A DNA stretch of 64,000 bases, from positions 1-64,000 of the forward strand of contig CAVTQA010000041.1 of the NCBI GenBank assembly GCA_963736715.1, read 5' to 3'. A program made the position numbers and the translations under genes. Source of the DNA: AP-15 sp963736715 (lineage in GTDB: Bacteria > Pseudomonadota > Alphaproteobacteria > ATCC43930 > CGMCC-115725). Numbering within the stretch: the stretch's first letter is position 1; each line of letters opens with the position of its first letter. Below the pieces are notes generated by a model. The model was not told the origin of the DNA and did not search any database. It saw only the letters and a program-made list of their open reading frames with translations. Positions 35,806-44,851 of this stretch are shown piece after piece.

Positions 35806-35833
35806 ATTATATGGGAGGCGAGCGCTGGCGCAA
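35806..35833 (-). promoter_or_regulatory. Putative promoter of the rpsF-rpsR-DUF2232-rplI operon
   Basis: On the minus strand TTGCGC (35828-35833) and TATAAT (35806-35811) are separated by 16 nt. Transcription would start near 35799, giving a leader of about 85 nt that includes the 35744-35771 hairpin. Confidence 0.6.
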
Positions 35834-35938
35834 CATGAGGACGCAACGCCTCCTTGACAACCGGCGTGGCGCCGCTATCACCACGCGGCCCGCATCGACC
35901 AATGCGGGGAGGCCGGCGCAAGGGGGAAGTGGTTCCGC

Positions 35939-36883
35939 ATGAAGCGGGCATTCGTATTTCCCGGACAGGGCTCGCAGGCGGTCGGCATGGGGCGCGTCCT
36001 GGCGGCGGCATTTGCGCCGGCGCGCCAGGTCTTCGAGGAAGTGGACGACGCCCTGTCGCAAAACCTCTCGGAACTCATGTTCGAAGGACCGGAAAGCGAG
36101 CTTACCTTGACCGAAAACGCGCAGCCGGCGCTGCTGGCTGCGAGCCTTGCGGTCATTCGCGTCCTCGAAACCGAGGGCGGCTTCGCCCTCACTCAGCACG
36201 CCGCTTTCGTAGCGGGGCATTCGCTTGGTGAATATTCCGCGCTCGCGGCAGCAGGTACAGTCACCATCGGGGATGGGGCTCGTCTGCTCAGGCTGCGCGG
36301 TCGGGCGATGCAGGAGGCCGTTCCGATCGGCGAGGGAGCGATGGCGGCGCTGCTCGGCCTTGACGTCGAGCAAGGCCAGGCGGTTGCGGTCGAAGCTGCC
36401 GACCCGGACCAGGTATGCGTGGTCGCAAACGACAATGCTCCCGGCCAAGTCGTCGTGAGCGGGCACCGAGAGGCAGTCGAACGGGCGATTGCGATCAGTC
36501 GGGCAAAGGGGGCGAGGCGGTCGATCGCCCTTCCGGTCAGTGCGCCGTTTCATTCGCCATTGATGGCCCCGGCCGCCGAAGTCATGGCCGAAGCTCTCGG
36601 CCGGGTCGAATTGCAGCCACCCGCAGTGCCGCTCGTCGCCAATGTGTCGGCCACCGCGACGCGCGATCCGGCAAGGCTGAAGCGCGGCCTCGTCGAACAG
36701 GTGACAGCGATGGTGCGCTGGCGCGAGAGCGTGCTCTTTCTCAAGCAGGATGGGGTCGAAGAGGTGGTCGAGATCGGGACCGGCCGCGTACTCACCGGGC
36801 TCGTCAAGCGGATCGACCCGGATCTCTCGGCACGCTCCGTCGCGACACCGGCAGAAGTCTTGAGTTTGATCGAGGAGCTGTGA
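35939..36883 (+). CDS. fabD: Malonyl-CoA:ACP transacylase
   Basis: Loads malonate onto acyl carrier protein for fatty-acid synthesis. The 314-residue protein has FVFPGQGSQAVGMG at the N-terminus, the nucleophile motif VAGHSLGEYSALAAAG (Ser about 93) and the catalytic His region VSAPFHSPLM. The length is normal. AAGGGGGAAG precedes the ATG. First gene of the fabD-fabG-acpP-fabF-mltG-yicC-gmk run, divergent from the ribosomal operon. Confidence 0.96.
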   Translation: MKRAFVFPGQGSQAVGMGRVLAAAFAPARQVFEEVDDALSQNLSELMFEGPESELTLTENAQPALLAASLAVIRVLETEGGFALTQHAAFVAGHSLGEYSALAAAGTVTIGDGARLLRLRGRAMQEAVPIGEGAMAALLGLDVEQGQAVAVEAADPDQVCVVANDNAPGQVVVSGHREAVERAIAISRAKGARRSIALPVSAPFHSPLMAPAAEVMAEALGRVELQPPAVPLVANVSATATRDPARLKRGLVEQVTAMVRWRESVLFLKQDGVEEVVEIGTGRVLTGLVKRIDPDLSARSVATPAEVLSLIEEL

Positions 36884-36929
36884 CAGCCCAGGAAATCGTT
36901 ATCGGCATCAATGGGTAGAGGTTCCGCGA

Positions 36930-37667
36930 TTGTTCGATCTGTCTGGCCAAACTGGGCTAGTGACCGGAGCCTCCGGCGGGATCGGCGGGGCGATCGCCAA
37001 GGCGCTGCATCGTCAAGGCACGGAGGTCATGCTGGCGGGAACACGTTCCGCCGCGCTCGAGGCATTGGCAGCCGAACTCGGCGCGCGAGTCCATATCGGA
37101 CTCGCCGACCTTGCCGATCCAACAGCGCCGGAACGACTGGCCAAGGAGGCCGAGGCGGCAATGGGCCGGGTCGACATCCTCGTCAACAACGCGGGGATCA
37201 CGCGCGACGCCCTGGCGCTACGGATGAAGGACGAGGACTGGCGGTCGGTTCTGGACGTCAATTTGACGGCCCAGTTTCGACTGACCCGCGCGGTGCTGCC
37301 CGGCATGGTTCGTCGACGCCACGGACGCGTCATTGGGATCAGCTCGGTCGTCGGGGTCAGCGGCAATGCCGGGCAGGCGAACTATGCCGCGGCGAAGGCC
37401 GCGATGATCGGCATGTCGAAATCGATCGCCGCCGAGATTGCCGGGCGCGGCATTACCGTGAACTGTGTTGCGCCGGGCCTGATCGTGACGGCAATGACCG
37501 ACAGATTGACGGCGCAGCTACGCGCGCGGCTCGCCGAAGCAATTCCCGCCGGCCGGTTCGGCGCCCCGGAGGAGGTAGCTGCGGCGGTGGTTTACCTGGC
37601 GAGCGCCGAAGCGGCTTACGTCACTGGCCAGACGTTGCACATCAATGGCGGTATGGTCATGGTATGA
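36930..37667 (+). CDS. fabG: 3-oxoacyl-ACP reductase
   Basis: NADPH-dependent short-chain dehydrogenase of the elongation cycle, 245 residues. The cofactor loop is VTGASGGIGGAIA, NNAGITRD follows, and the catalytic Ser-Tyr-Lys are in GISSVVGVSGNAGQANYAAAKAA. It ends with the FabG-type GQTLHINGGMVMV. The start is TTG at 36930, with TAGAGG about 8 nt upstream; no ATG is available in the right place. It lies 46 nt after fabD. Confidence 0.95.
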   Translation: MFDLSGQTGLVTGASGGIGGAIAKALHRQGTEVMLAGTRSAALEALAAELGARVHIGLADLADPTAPERLAKEAEAAMGRVDILVNNAGITRDALALRMKDEDWRSVLDVNLTAQFRLTRAVLPGMVRRRHGRVIGISSVVGVSGNAGQANYAAAKAAMIGMSKSIAAEIAGRGITVNCVAPGLIVTAMTDRLTAQLRARLAEAIPAGRFGAPEEVAAAVVYLASAEAAYVTGQTLHINGGMVMV

Positions 37668-37752
37668 AGCGGTTGAACCGCGCCCTGGAGCAGCCAATTT
37701 GCAGTGCCGGGGAAACATGCTATGTGACCGCATCGTGACTTTGATGTCGACG

Positions 37753-37795
37753 CGGTCCCGGGGGCGGTCCCGGGGGCGGTCCCGGGGGCGGTCCC
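37753..37795. repeat. 12-bp tandem repeat in the fabG-acpP gap
   Basis: Three perfect copies of CGGTCCCGGGGG and a partial fourth. The unit length is a multiple of three, but no gene spans it. In a 222-nt gap inside an otherwise compact fatty-acid operon it could form GC-rich RNA structure. There are no spacers, so it is not a CRISPR. Confidence 0.8.
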
Positions 37796-37889
37796 TGAGG
37801 GCGATCGGGGGCGGCGCCCGTCATGGCCGACAGCGCCGGGGCGCTTGGAGAGTGAACAATTTCCAGCAAGCCACTGAGGATAAGAACGG

Positions 37890-38123
37890 ATGAGTGACGT
37901 CGCTGATCGGGTCAAGAAGATCGTCGTCGAGCATCTGGGCGTCGACGAATCGAAGGTGACCGAAAACGCCAGCTTCATCGACGATCTGGGCGCCGACAGC
38001 CTCGACACCGTCGAGCTGGTGATGGCCTTCGAGGAGGAGTTCGGGTGCGAGATCCCGGATGACGCGGCCGAGAAGATCGTGACGGTGAAGGATGCGGTCA
38101 GCTTTATCGAAACACACAGCTGA
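37890..38123 (+). CDS. acpP: Acyl carrier protein
   Basis: A 77-residue acidic protein. The phosphopantetheine attachment Ser is in DDLGADSLDTVELVMAFEEE (about residue 37), the classic ACP motif. It carries acyl intermediates between FabD, FabG and FabF. GAGGA lies upstream of the ATG. The long repeat-bearing gap before it may hold a separate promoter, as acpP is usually expressed more strongly than its neighbours. Confidence 0.96.
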   Translation: MSDVADRVKKIVVEHLGVDESKVTENASFIDDLGADSLDTVELVMAFEEEFGCEIPDDAAEKIVTVKDAVSFIETHS

Positions 38124-38200
38124 GCCGCCCTCTGCCGAACTTCCCTGCCACAGGCCGCAAGCCGCCGGGGTTCCCGCCTGGCGCGGGTGACGAGTAGAAT

Positions 38201-39463
38201 ATGCGACGCGTCGTGGTGACCGGTATGGGGCTGGTGACGCCTCTGGGGATCGGTCTCGAACGGAACTGGAACAGTTTGGTCGAAGGTATGTCGGGTGTTC
38301 GGACAATTCAGTCGTTCGATGTGTCCGACCTGCCGGTCAAGATCGCCGCACAGGTGCCGCGCGGCGAGACCGCTTCGGGCCTCTTCAACGCCGATGATTG
38401 GGTGCCGCCCAAGGACCAGCGCAAAATGGACGGGTTCATCGTCTTCGCGCTCGCCGCAGCCGCTCAAGCGGTCGAAGATGCCGGATGGACGCCGCAAGCC
38501 GACGAGCCGCGCGAGCGCACCGGCGTGATAATCGGCTCCGGCATCGGTGGTCTGCCCGGAATAACCGATGGCGCGTTGACCTTGCACGAACGCGGTCCGC
38601 GCCGTCTTACGCCGTTTTTCATCCCCGCCAACCTGATCAACCTCGCCTCGGGCCACGTCTCGATCCGGTACGGCTTCACCGGACCCAACCACGCCGTGGT
38701 GACCGCTTGCTCGACCGGGGCGCATGCGATCGGCGATGCGGCGCGGTTGATCATGCTCGATGACGCCGATGTCATGGTTTGCGGCGGGACGGAGGCGGCA
38801 ATTTGCCGGCTCGGCCTCGCCGGCTTTGCGTCGGCTCGCGCGCTGTCTACCGGGTTTAACCACGACCCGCCGCGGGCATCGCGTCCGTGGGACCGCGAAC
38901 GCGACGGTTTCGTCATGGGCGAGGGCGCCGGAATTCTCGTCCTCGAAGAGTTAGAGCATGCCAGGCGGCGGGGAGCGAAGATCTACGCCGAGGTGATCGG
39001 ATACGGCATGTCCGGCGACGCATTTCACCTGACAGCTCCCTCGGAGGACGGCAACGGCGCGTTCCGGTCGATGCGCAACGCCTTGCGGCGCGCGGGCATT
39101 GCGCCGGACAAGATCGACTACATCAATGCCCACGGCACATCGACGCCGCTGGGTGACGAGATCGAGCTCGGCGCCGTGAAGCGGCTGTTCGGCGGCCATG
39201 CTTATGAGCTGTCGATGTCGTCGACAAAGTCGGCGATCGGACACTTGCTCGGAGCGGCCGGCAGCGTCGAGGCGATTTTCGCGATCCTGGCGATCCGTGA
39301 TGGTGTCGTCCCCCCGACGCTCAATCTCGACAATCCCTCTCCGTCCTGCGATATCGACCTGGTGGCGAAGCGAGCCAAGGAGCGCAGCGTGAGCTACGCG
39401 CTCTCTAATTCCTTCGGCTTCGGCGGGACCAATGCCTCGCTGATCTTTGTTGGGCCGCCTTGA
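38201..39463 (+). CDS. fabF: 3-oxoacyl-ACP synthase II
   Basis: Condensing enzyme of fatty-acid elongation, 420 residues. It starts MRRVVVTGMGLVTPLGIG. The thiolase-fold triad is present: Cys in VVTACSTGAHAIGDA (about 170), His in NAHGTSTPLGDE and His in KSAIGHLLGAAGSVEA. The C-terminal SNSFGFGGTNASLIF is also characteristic. It follows acpP by 77 nt and precedes mltG by 39 nt. Confidence 0.96.
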   Translation: MRRVVVTGMGLVTPLGIGLERNWNSLVEGMSGVRTIQSFDVSDLPVKIAAQVPRGETASGLFNADDWVPPKDQRKMDGFIVFALAAAAQAVEDAGWTPQADEPRERTGVIIGSGIGGLPGITDGALTLHERGPRRLTPFFIPANLINLASGHVSIRYGFTGPNHAVVTACSTGAHAIGDAARLIMLDDADVMVCGGTEAAICRLGLAGFASARALSTGFNHDPPRASRPWDRERDGFVMGEGAGILVLEELEHARRRGAKIYAEVIGYGMSGDAFHLTAPSEDGNGAFRSMRNALRRAGIAPDKIDYINAHGTSTPLGDEIELGAVKRLFGGHAYELSMSSTKSAIGHLLGAAGSVEAIFAILAIRDGVVPPTLNLDNPSPSCDIDLVAKRAKERSVSYALSNSFGFGGTNASLIFVGPP

Positions 39464-39502
39464 ACGCTCGAGGCGTGCGGTAGCGGAAAACGGGCGCGAT
39501 TG

Positions 39503-40552
39503 ATGCGCGGCTTTTTTCGCCTCTTGGTATGGGCGGCGGTCACCGTGTCGCTCGTCTTCCTCGTGCTGGGAGGAGCCGGCTATTGGCTCTACCGCGATGT
39601 CGCCGCGCCCGGCCCGTTGACGGAACCACGCACGATCGTCATCCCGCCGCATACCAGCCTCTCCGACATCGCCTCGCTGTTGGCGGAGCTGGGCATCATC
39701 CGGCACCGGCGCTCCTTTGAGTTGGGGGCAACCTTGTCGGGCCGCAGCTCCGCACTATTGGCCGGCGAATACGAGTTTCCGGCTGCGGCAAGCGCACTCC
39801 AGGCGATGGAGATCATCGCCAGCGGCAAGACGGTCAAGCACCGGCTGACGATCGCGGAAGGCCTGACCAGCACGGAAACCTTAGCGCTAGTGCAAGCCGC
39901 ACCTGCGCTCGACGGGGATCCGGGGCCGCCGCCCGCCGAAGGCGAGTTGTTGCCGGAAACATATTTTTACGAGTATGGCGACCGCCGAAAGGATATGGTC
40001 GACCGCATGCAGCGGGCGATGGCGCGCGCGCTCGCCGAGGTTTGGGCCGAGCGTCGCCCCGACTTGCCGTTCACGACACCTCGGGAGTTGTTGATCCTCG
40101 CCTCGCTAGTCGAAAAGGAAGCTTCGCGCGAGGATGAGCAGGCCCGCATCGCAGGGGTTTTCATAAACCGGCTGCGCCTTGGCATGCGCCTGCAATCGGA
40201 CCCTACGGTGATCTATGCGCTGAGCGATCGGGGCTCGAAGAGGTTCGATCGCCGGCTGACCCGCACCGATCTGGCGATTCCCTCGCCGTACAACACCTAT
40301 GTGACCAAAGGGTTGCCACCAGGTCCGATCGATAATCCCGGCATATCCGCATTGCGAGCCGCAGCACGACCGGCTTTCACGGACGAACTTTATTTCGTAG
40401 CCGACGGAGCGGGCGGTCATGTCTTTGCCACGACGCTCGCCGAGCACAGCCGAAATGTCTCGCAATACCACCACAGCGCCGCGGCCGAAGCGGAGCGCGG
40501 AATATCGGTTCCCGCAATCCCAGACGAAAAACCGGGCCCGCCCATCCGGTAA
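39503..40552 (+). CDS. mltG: Endolytic murein transglycosylase MltG
   Basis: Cleaves nascent peptidoglycan strands at the outer face of the inner membrane. The 349-residue protein has one N-terminal membrane anchor (about 7-28, VWAAVTVSLVFLVLGGAG), a LysM-like part, and the YceG domain with the catalytic Glu in LILASLVEKEAS and the partners SDPTVIYAL and SPYNTYVTKGLPPGPI. TTG 39500 directly precedes ATG 39503 and either could be used. Its place after fabF and before yicC-gmk is the common alphaproteobacterial order. Confidence 0.94.
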   Translation: MRGFFRLLVWAAVTVSLVFLVLGGAGYWLYRDVAAPGPLTEPRTIVIPPHTSLSDIASLLAELGIIRHRRSFELGATLSGRSSALLAGEYEFPAAASALQAMEIIASGKTVKHRLTIAEGLTSTETLALVQAAPALDGDPGPPPAEGELLPETYFYEYGDRRKDMVDRMQRAMARALAEVWAERRPDLPFTTPRELLILASLVEKEASREDEQARIAGVFINRLRLGMRLQSDPTVIYALSDRGSKRFDRRLTRTDLAIPSPYNTYVTKGLPPGPIDNPGISALRAAARPAFTDELYFVADGAGGHVFATTLAEHSRNVSQYHHSAAAEAERGISVPAIPDEKPGPPIR

Positions 40553-40593
40553 CGTCGTATAACCGAAGCCTGATCAGCGGGAGAGCGGCGGAT

Positions 40594-41475
40594 TTGGGTA
40601 TTGTCAGCATGACCGGCTTTGCGCGAGCGGACGGCGACCAGCTCGGCATCAGCTGGGTTTGGGAGATCAAGAGCGTCAACGGCAAATCACTCGATTTGCG
40701 GCTTCGGCTGTCGCCGGGGTTCGATTCGCTGGAACCTCAGCTGCGCGCGTCGATGGCGCAGAGTTTCCGCCGAGGCAATTTTTCCGCCAACCTTGCGGTG
40801 ACCCGCACCGAGCCTGCGGCGGTGCGGGTCAATCGCGAGACATTGGCCCAGCTCGTTGCGTTGATGAACGAACTCGCTAGCGAGATCGAGGCGGCGCCGC
40901 CCCGCATCGACGGCCTCTTGGCTCTGCGCGGCGTAGTGGAGACGGTCGAAGACGAACCGGATGCCGTGCTCGAAGAACGCCAGCACGCCGTTCTCGATAG
41001 CTGGGCGAAGGCGCTCCGCGAGCTGGCCCGCGCCAGGTCTGAGGAAGGCGCTCGTCTCGCCGCTGTGCTGCACAGCCAGCTCGCGGAAATGGCGGCGCTG
41101 GTAGAGGCGGCGGCGGGATGCGCGGCAGCCCAGCCGGCGGCGATTCGCGACAGGTTGCAGACAATGTTGGCGAATGTCGCCGATCTCGCCCCGGGCATGC
41201 CCGAGGAGCGGGTAGCGCAGGAAATTGCGCTGCTCATCGCGCGCTCGGATATCCGTGAGGAGCTGGAGCGGCTGCGGGCGCATCTCGATCAGGCGACCGA
41301 CCTGCTGGGGCAGGACGAGGCGGTCGGGCGCCGTCTCGATTTCCTCTGTCAGGAGCTGAACCGCGAAGCCAATACGCTGTGCTCGAAATCAGCCGATATC
41401 GAGCTGACCCGAGTGGGGCTTTCCTTGAAAGCGGCAGTCGAACAGTTCCGCGAGCAGGTGCAAAACATCGAATGA
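40594..41475 (+). CDS. yicC: YicC family endoribonuclease
   Basis: A 293-residue protein with the two YicC domains: SMTGFARADGDQ and WEIKSVNGKSLDLRLRL at the N-terminus and FLCQELNREANTLCSKS at the C-terminus. E. coli YicC is an endoribonuclease acting on small RNAs. The start is probably TTG 40594, with GGGAG about 10 nt upstream; an ATG at 40609 would remove five residues. The stop overlaps the gmk start as ATGA, a strong sign of coupling. Confidence 0.92.
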   Translation: MGIVSMTGFARADGDQLGISWVWEIKSVNGKSLDLRLRLSPGFDSLEPQLRASMAQSFRRGNFSANLAVTRTEPAAVRVNRETLAQLVALMNELASEIEAAPPRIDGLLALRGVVETVEDEPDAVLEERQHAVLDSWAKALRELARARSEEGARLAAVLHSQLAEMAALVEAAAGCAAAQPAAIRDRLQTMLANVADLAPGMPEERVAQEIALLIARSDIREELERLRAHLDQATDLLGQDEAVGRRLDFLCQELNREANTLCSKSADIELTRVGLSLKAAVEQFREQVQNIE

Positions 41476-42107
41476 GCCCGCCAGCAATCGACCGGCGCGG
41501 TTTCTTGCTGGTCCTTTCGTCGCCATCGGGGGCTGGAAAGACGACGATCACCCGCCGGCTCGTCGCCGGGGACCCTATCCTAGCCCTGTCGGTCTCGGTG
41601 ACGACCCGTCCGCCGCGCGACGGCGAAATGGAAGGGCGCGACTACTATTTCATCGACCGGCGCCGCTTCGACGAGATGCTCGCACAAGGCGAACTCTTGG
41701 AGCACGCGACGGTGTTCGGATACTGCTACGGCACGCCGCGCGGGCCTCTCGAGGCGGCGCTCTCCGTCGGGCGCGATGTCGTCGGAGACGTCGACTGGCA
41801 AGGCACCCAGCAGCTCGCGAAGAGCGTTCCGCAGGATCTCGTCTCGGTCTTCGTGCTGCCGCCGAGCCTTGCTGCGCTCGAGGCCCGGCTCCGCGCCCGC
41901 GCCCAGGATAGCGCCGCAGTGGTCGCCTCCCGGATGGCCAAATCGGCCGAGGAGATGAGCCACTGGCCGGAATACGATTACGTGATCGTCAACCGCGACG
42001 TCGAGGAGAGCATCGCGCAGGTCCGCGCCATCGTTACGGCGGAGAGGCTTCGGCGAGAACGGCAACTCGGCCTCGCCGAATTCGTCGCCACCCTCCGGGC
42101 CGGCTAA
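41472..42107 (+). CDS. gmk: Guanylate kinase
   Basis: Phosphorylates GMP to GDP. The 211-residue protein has P-loop LSSPSGAGKTTITRRL, the GMP-binding part SVSVTTRPPRDGEMEGRDYYF and the lid segment. The start ATG overlaps the yicC stop by 4 nt. The frame is open 31 codons upstream inside yicC, without homology. Last gene of the fab-mltG-yicC-gmk run. Confidence 0.95.
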   Translation: MSPPAIDRRGFLLVLSSPSGAGKTTITRRLVAGDPILALSVSVTTRPPRDGEMEGRDYYFIDRRRFDEMLAQGELLEHATVFGYCYGTPRGPLEAALSVGRDVVGDVDWQGTQQLAKSVPQDLVSVFVLPPSLAALEARLRARAQDSAAVVASRMAKSAEEMSHWPEYDYVIVNRDVEESIAQVRAIVTAERLRRERQLGLAEFVATLRAG

Positions 42108-42110
42108 CAA

Positions 42111-42130
42111 GGCGCCCCGAGCGGGACGCC
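42111..42130. terminator. Imperfect hairpin between convergent gmk and phosphodiesterase genes
   Basis: GGCGcCCC / GGGaCGCC with one internal mismatch and a GAGC loop lies in the 42-nt gap between the two stops. It lacks a T-tract in either direction, so termination is only suggested by position. Confidence 0.3.
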
Positions 42131-42149
42131 CTATCACGCGAGTTTGTTA

Positions 42150-43910
42150 TCAAGGCGATTTGCCGATGTCGAGGTCGAGGCCGGGCAGAACCTGGGTGCC
42201 TTCCTCCTGAACCGCGATCAGCCTGTCCGCGTCAAGGCCCAACGCCGCCAGGATTGTCGGCGCGACCTGCATCGTTTCGACCGGGCTCGTCACCGTCGAG
42301 GGCGACATCGACGGATTGGACACCAACATGATGACGTTCGTGTCATCGTGTGCGAAGCCGCCATGTTCAGCGAGTTTCTTGCCGCTTCCGGAGTAGGTAA
42401 CGCCAATATTCGGCGTCACGATGATATCCGGCGTGCGCGGGTCCCCGTTCGGCGGAAGCCCCGGCGGGTTGAACATCTGGGTGATTGCCGGTCCAGAGAA
42501 AATCTCACCGATCCCAGCGATGTTGTTGGTCGCCGGTGACTCATTTTCCAACACTCCGACGGAATTCGTGGTTTGCGTCGAATCCGACAGCCAGATCAGC
42601 GAAACGTCGTCTTCGGTCGGTCCAATCCCGTTGGGGTTTGCCGGCGACTCGGAGAATGGCAGCAGGTCTTGCAGGATCGTCGCCGGCGATGTCATAATGG
42701 GGTCATTCGGCGTGGTCGATATGCCCAAGTACCGAGCGGAGTCGATCGGGCTCTGGCCATGCTTGGCCGAAATGATGATCAGGGTCGATTGATAGAGCCC
42801 GTTGTTTTTGAGCGCGGCGACCATTTTCCCGATTGAATTGTCGGCGAACTCGATCTCGCTCAGCAGCGCCGCGCTCGGGGTGCCGATATTGTCGAGATAC
42901 CCGCCGGTCACGGTGGTAGGAAGACTCTTCTCAATCAGCTTCTGGCCGACGCTGACCACCTGAAAATTCATTCCAAAGAGGTTGGGGACCGGCCGGCGAT
43001 AAGTGCCGCTGTGATCCTTGCCGCCGATCTCGTTGAGGATCGCCTGCACCTTCAGACTGTCGTAACACTGTATGTTCTGGAAGCTGTCGGTCCAGGCATT
43101 GCTGTTGGATACAGCGGTCTGATCCGGCAGCGGGTTGCACCCGGGCACGCTGGGCAACGCTACCGGGATCGAGTTGATTTCCGGCGAGTAGTAGTCGTCC
43201 ACGTTCGTCCCGTTCCCGGGCCCCGAGACCGACGAGTAGGAAGGATGCTTATCCGACCAGGCCGTGTAGCCGCCGGCTTGGTGCACCACGCCAAAAATCG
43301 TGTTCGTGCGGACGAAGTTCCAAGGATAGACGGGAGCGCAGTTGTGGGCCGGGTCTCTCTCCAGCTTGTTCGGATCGATGGATGCGATTCCGCCGTCCAC
43401 GCCGGCTGGCGCACCCCCATTGAGAAGGAGCTTGTTGATATCGATACCCTCGTCGAACTCGGTGGTCGTGCCCGTCGGAGGAGCGCCGGGGGTGCAAGCG
43501 CTCGGTGCTCCTGCAACACCGTTCCCGGTCGTCGTCGCCGGCGGATCGAGCGAGCGGTCGTAGGCGACGTCGTAAAATGCGCCGACGGTTCGCGGCGAGC
43601 CGCCGCTCACCAGCGCCATTAGTCCGGGGAACGAATCGGACGGCTTCGACGTGGCAGCGTCCAGGTAATTGACGCCCGTCTCGGCAAGTTCGGCCAGATT
43701 CGGGCAATAGGGCGCACCGCCGCTAACACCGCTGATCCCTTGCGCGCAGTTGATAAAATCGACGGCATGCATGCCGTCGATGCTGATCAGCAGGACGTGC
43801 TGAACGCCGCCCCTGTTGTGGTCCTCTTGCGAATCGGCGTGAACTTGCCAACCTGCCGAAGCCACCAGAACGCCGGCACCGACAGCGGCGCCTTCTAGGA
43901 ATTTCCGCAT
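42150..43910 (-). CDS. Secreted alkaline-phosphatase-superfamily phosphodiesterase/nucleotide pyrophosphatase-like protein
   Basis: A 586-residue exported protein with a signal peptide (about 1-26, ending WQVHA). Superfamily metal-site motifs appear in order: LLISIDGMHAVDF (first Asp), a nucleophile region ATSKPSDSFPGLMALVSGG (Ser or Thr), IIISAKHGQSPID and AEHGGFAHDDTN (His ligands). This is the type I phosphodiesterase layout. The middle (about 120-330) is a family-specific insertion rich in Gly/Pro/Thr. The substrate is unknown. AAGGGA lies 7 nt before ATG 43910. Its place between gmk and ksgA, two core blocks, suggests a later insertion. Confidence 0.82.
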   Translation of the reverse strand: MRKFLEGAAVGAGVLVASAGWQVHADSQEDHNRGGVQHVLLISIDGMHAVDFINCAQGISGVSGGAPYCPNLAELAETGVNYLDAATSKPSDSFPGLMALVSGGSPRTVGAFYDVAYDRSLDPPATTTGNGVAGAPSACTPGAPPTGTTTEFDEGIDINKLLLNGGAPAGVDGGIASIDPNKLERDPAHNCAPVYPWNFVRTNTIFGVVHQAGGYTAWSDKHPSYSSVSGPGNGTNVDDYYSPEINSIPVALPSVPGCNPLPDQTAVSNSNAWTDSFQNIQCYDSLKVQAILNEIGGKDHSGTYRRPVPNLFGMNFQVVSVGQKLIEKSLPTTVTGGYLDNIGTPSAALLSEIEFADNSIGKMVAALKNNGLYQSTLIIISAKHGQSPIDSARYLGISTTPNDPIMTSPATILQDLLPFSESPANPNGIGPTEDDVSLIWLSDSTQTTNSVGVLENESPATNNIAGIGEIFSGPAITQMFNPPGLPPNGDPRTPDIIVTPNIGVTYSGSGKKLAEHGGFAHDDTNVIMLVSNPSMSPSTVTSPVETMQVAPTILAALGLDADRLIAVQEEGTQVLPGLDLDIGKSP

Positions 43911-44012
43911 AATTTATCCCTTATTTTAGATAACCGCCGGGGACGCTATGCGGGGCTCGTGAAACTCGAGCGACAGTTCGATTGCATTTTTATGACGACA
44001 AACCGAGCCCGG

Positions 44013-44828
44013 CTATCTGTCCCCAACGACCCGCGCAATCGCGCAGAAATCGGCGACCGTGAGTTCCTCGGCGCGGGCCGTCGGCGCGACCCCGGCGCGG
44101 TCGAGGAGCGGCTCGACCGGGATGCCGAGCGTCTTGAGGCTGGTCCGCAGCATCTTGCGGCGCTGGCCGAACGCGGCGGCGGTGACGCGTTCGAGCGTGC
44201 TCTTCTCCGCCCGAGCGAGCGGCTCTGTTAGCGGAACGATGCGGACGAGGCTCGAGGTTACCTTGGGCGGCGGCACGAAGGCGCGCGGCGGGATATCGAA
44301 CAGAATTTGCGGCTCGGCCAGCCACTGAACCAGAACCGAGAGCCGTCCGTAGGATTTGCTGCGGGGAGCCGCCGTCAGGCGTTCGGCAACCTCGCGCTGG
44401 AACATCAACGTCAGGCTCTCATATTCGCCGATTCGATCGAGCCAGCCGATGAGCAACGGGGTGGCGATATTGTACGGCAGGTTGGCGACGATCTTGCGGG
44501 GCGCATCCGACAGCTCGACCGGGTCGAGCCTCAGCGCGTCGCCGGCGACCAGCTCGAGGCGGCCGGGATAAGCCGCGGCAATCTCATCGAGGGCGGCGAG
44601 ACAGCGGTCGTCGCGCTCAATCGCCAAGATCCGGCGCGCCCCGGCGGCGAGCAGGGCCCGCGTCAAAGCCCCCGGACCGGGGCCGATCTCGATGACCGTC
44701 GCATCTTCGAGCGGCCCTGCGGCGCGGGCGATCCGGCTGGTCAGATTGAGATCGAGAAGAAAATTCTGCCCGAGGCGCTTGCGGGCGGCGATGCCGTGCC
44801 GTGCGATCACCTCGCGCAGCGGCGGCAA
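44013..44828 (-). CDS. rsmA: 16S rRNA (adenine1518-N6/adenine1519-N6)-dimethyltransferase
   Basis: RsmA/KsgA dimethylates two adenines near the 3' end of 16S rRNA late in 30S assembly. The 271-residue protein has RLGQNFLLD, the SAM loop VIEIGPGPGALTRALL and the catalytic NLPYNIATPLL. The apparent start is TTG 44828 (MPPLREVIARHGIAARK); no Shine-Dalgarno is clear, and a GTG six codons later is an alternative. It lies 23 nt downstream of pdxA in the surA-pdxA-rsmA order. Confidence 0.94.
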   Translation of the reverse strand: MPPLREVIARHGIAARKRLGQNFLLDLNLTSRIARAAGPLEDATVIEIGPGPGALTRALLAAGARRILAIERDDRCLAALDEIAAAYPGRLELVAGDALRLDPVELSDAPRKIVANLPYNIATPLLIGWLDRIGEYESLTLMFQREVAERLTAAPRSKSYGRLSVLVQWLAEPQILFDIPPRAFVPPPKVTSSLVRIVPLTEPLARAEKSTLERVTAAAFGQRRKMLRTSLKTLGIPVEPLLDRAGVAPTARAEELTVADFCAIARVVGDR

Positions 44829-44851
44829 GGAGGACGGCGACGGATCGCCCT

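Noticed and set aside
37753..37795. Possible CRISPR array
   Set aside because: Units are 12 bp, contiguous and without spacers; no cas genes in the window.
37616..38863. A 415-codon minus-strand open frame across acpP and fabF
   Set aside because: Overlaps an obvious ACP and condensing enzyme and includes a translated simple repeat.
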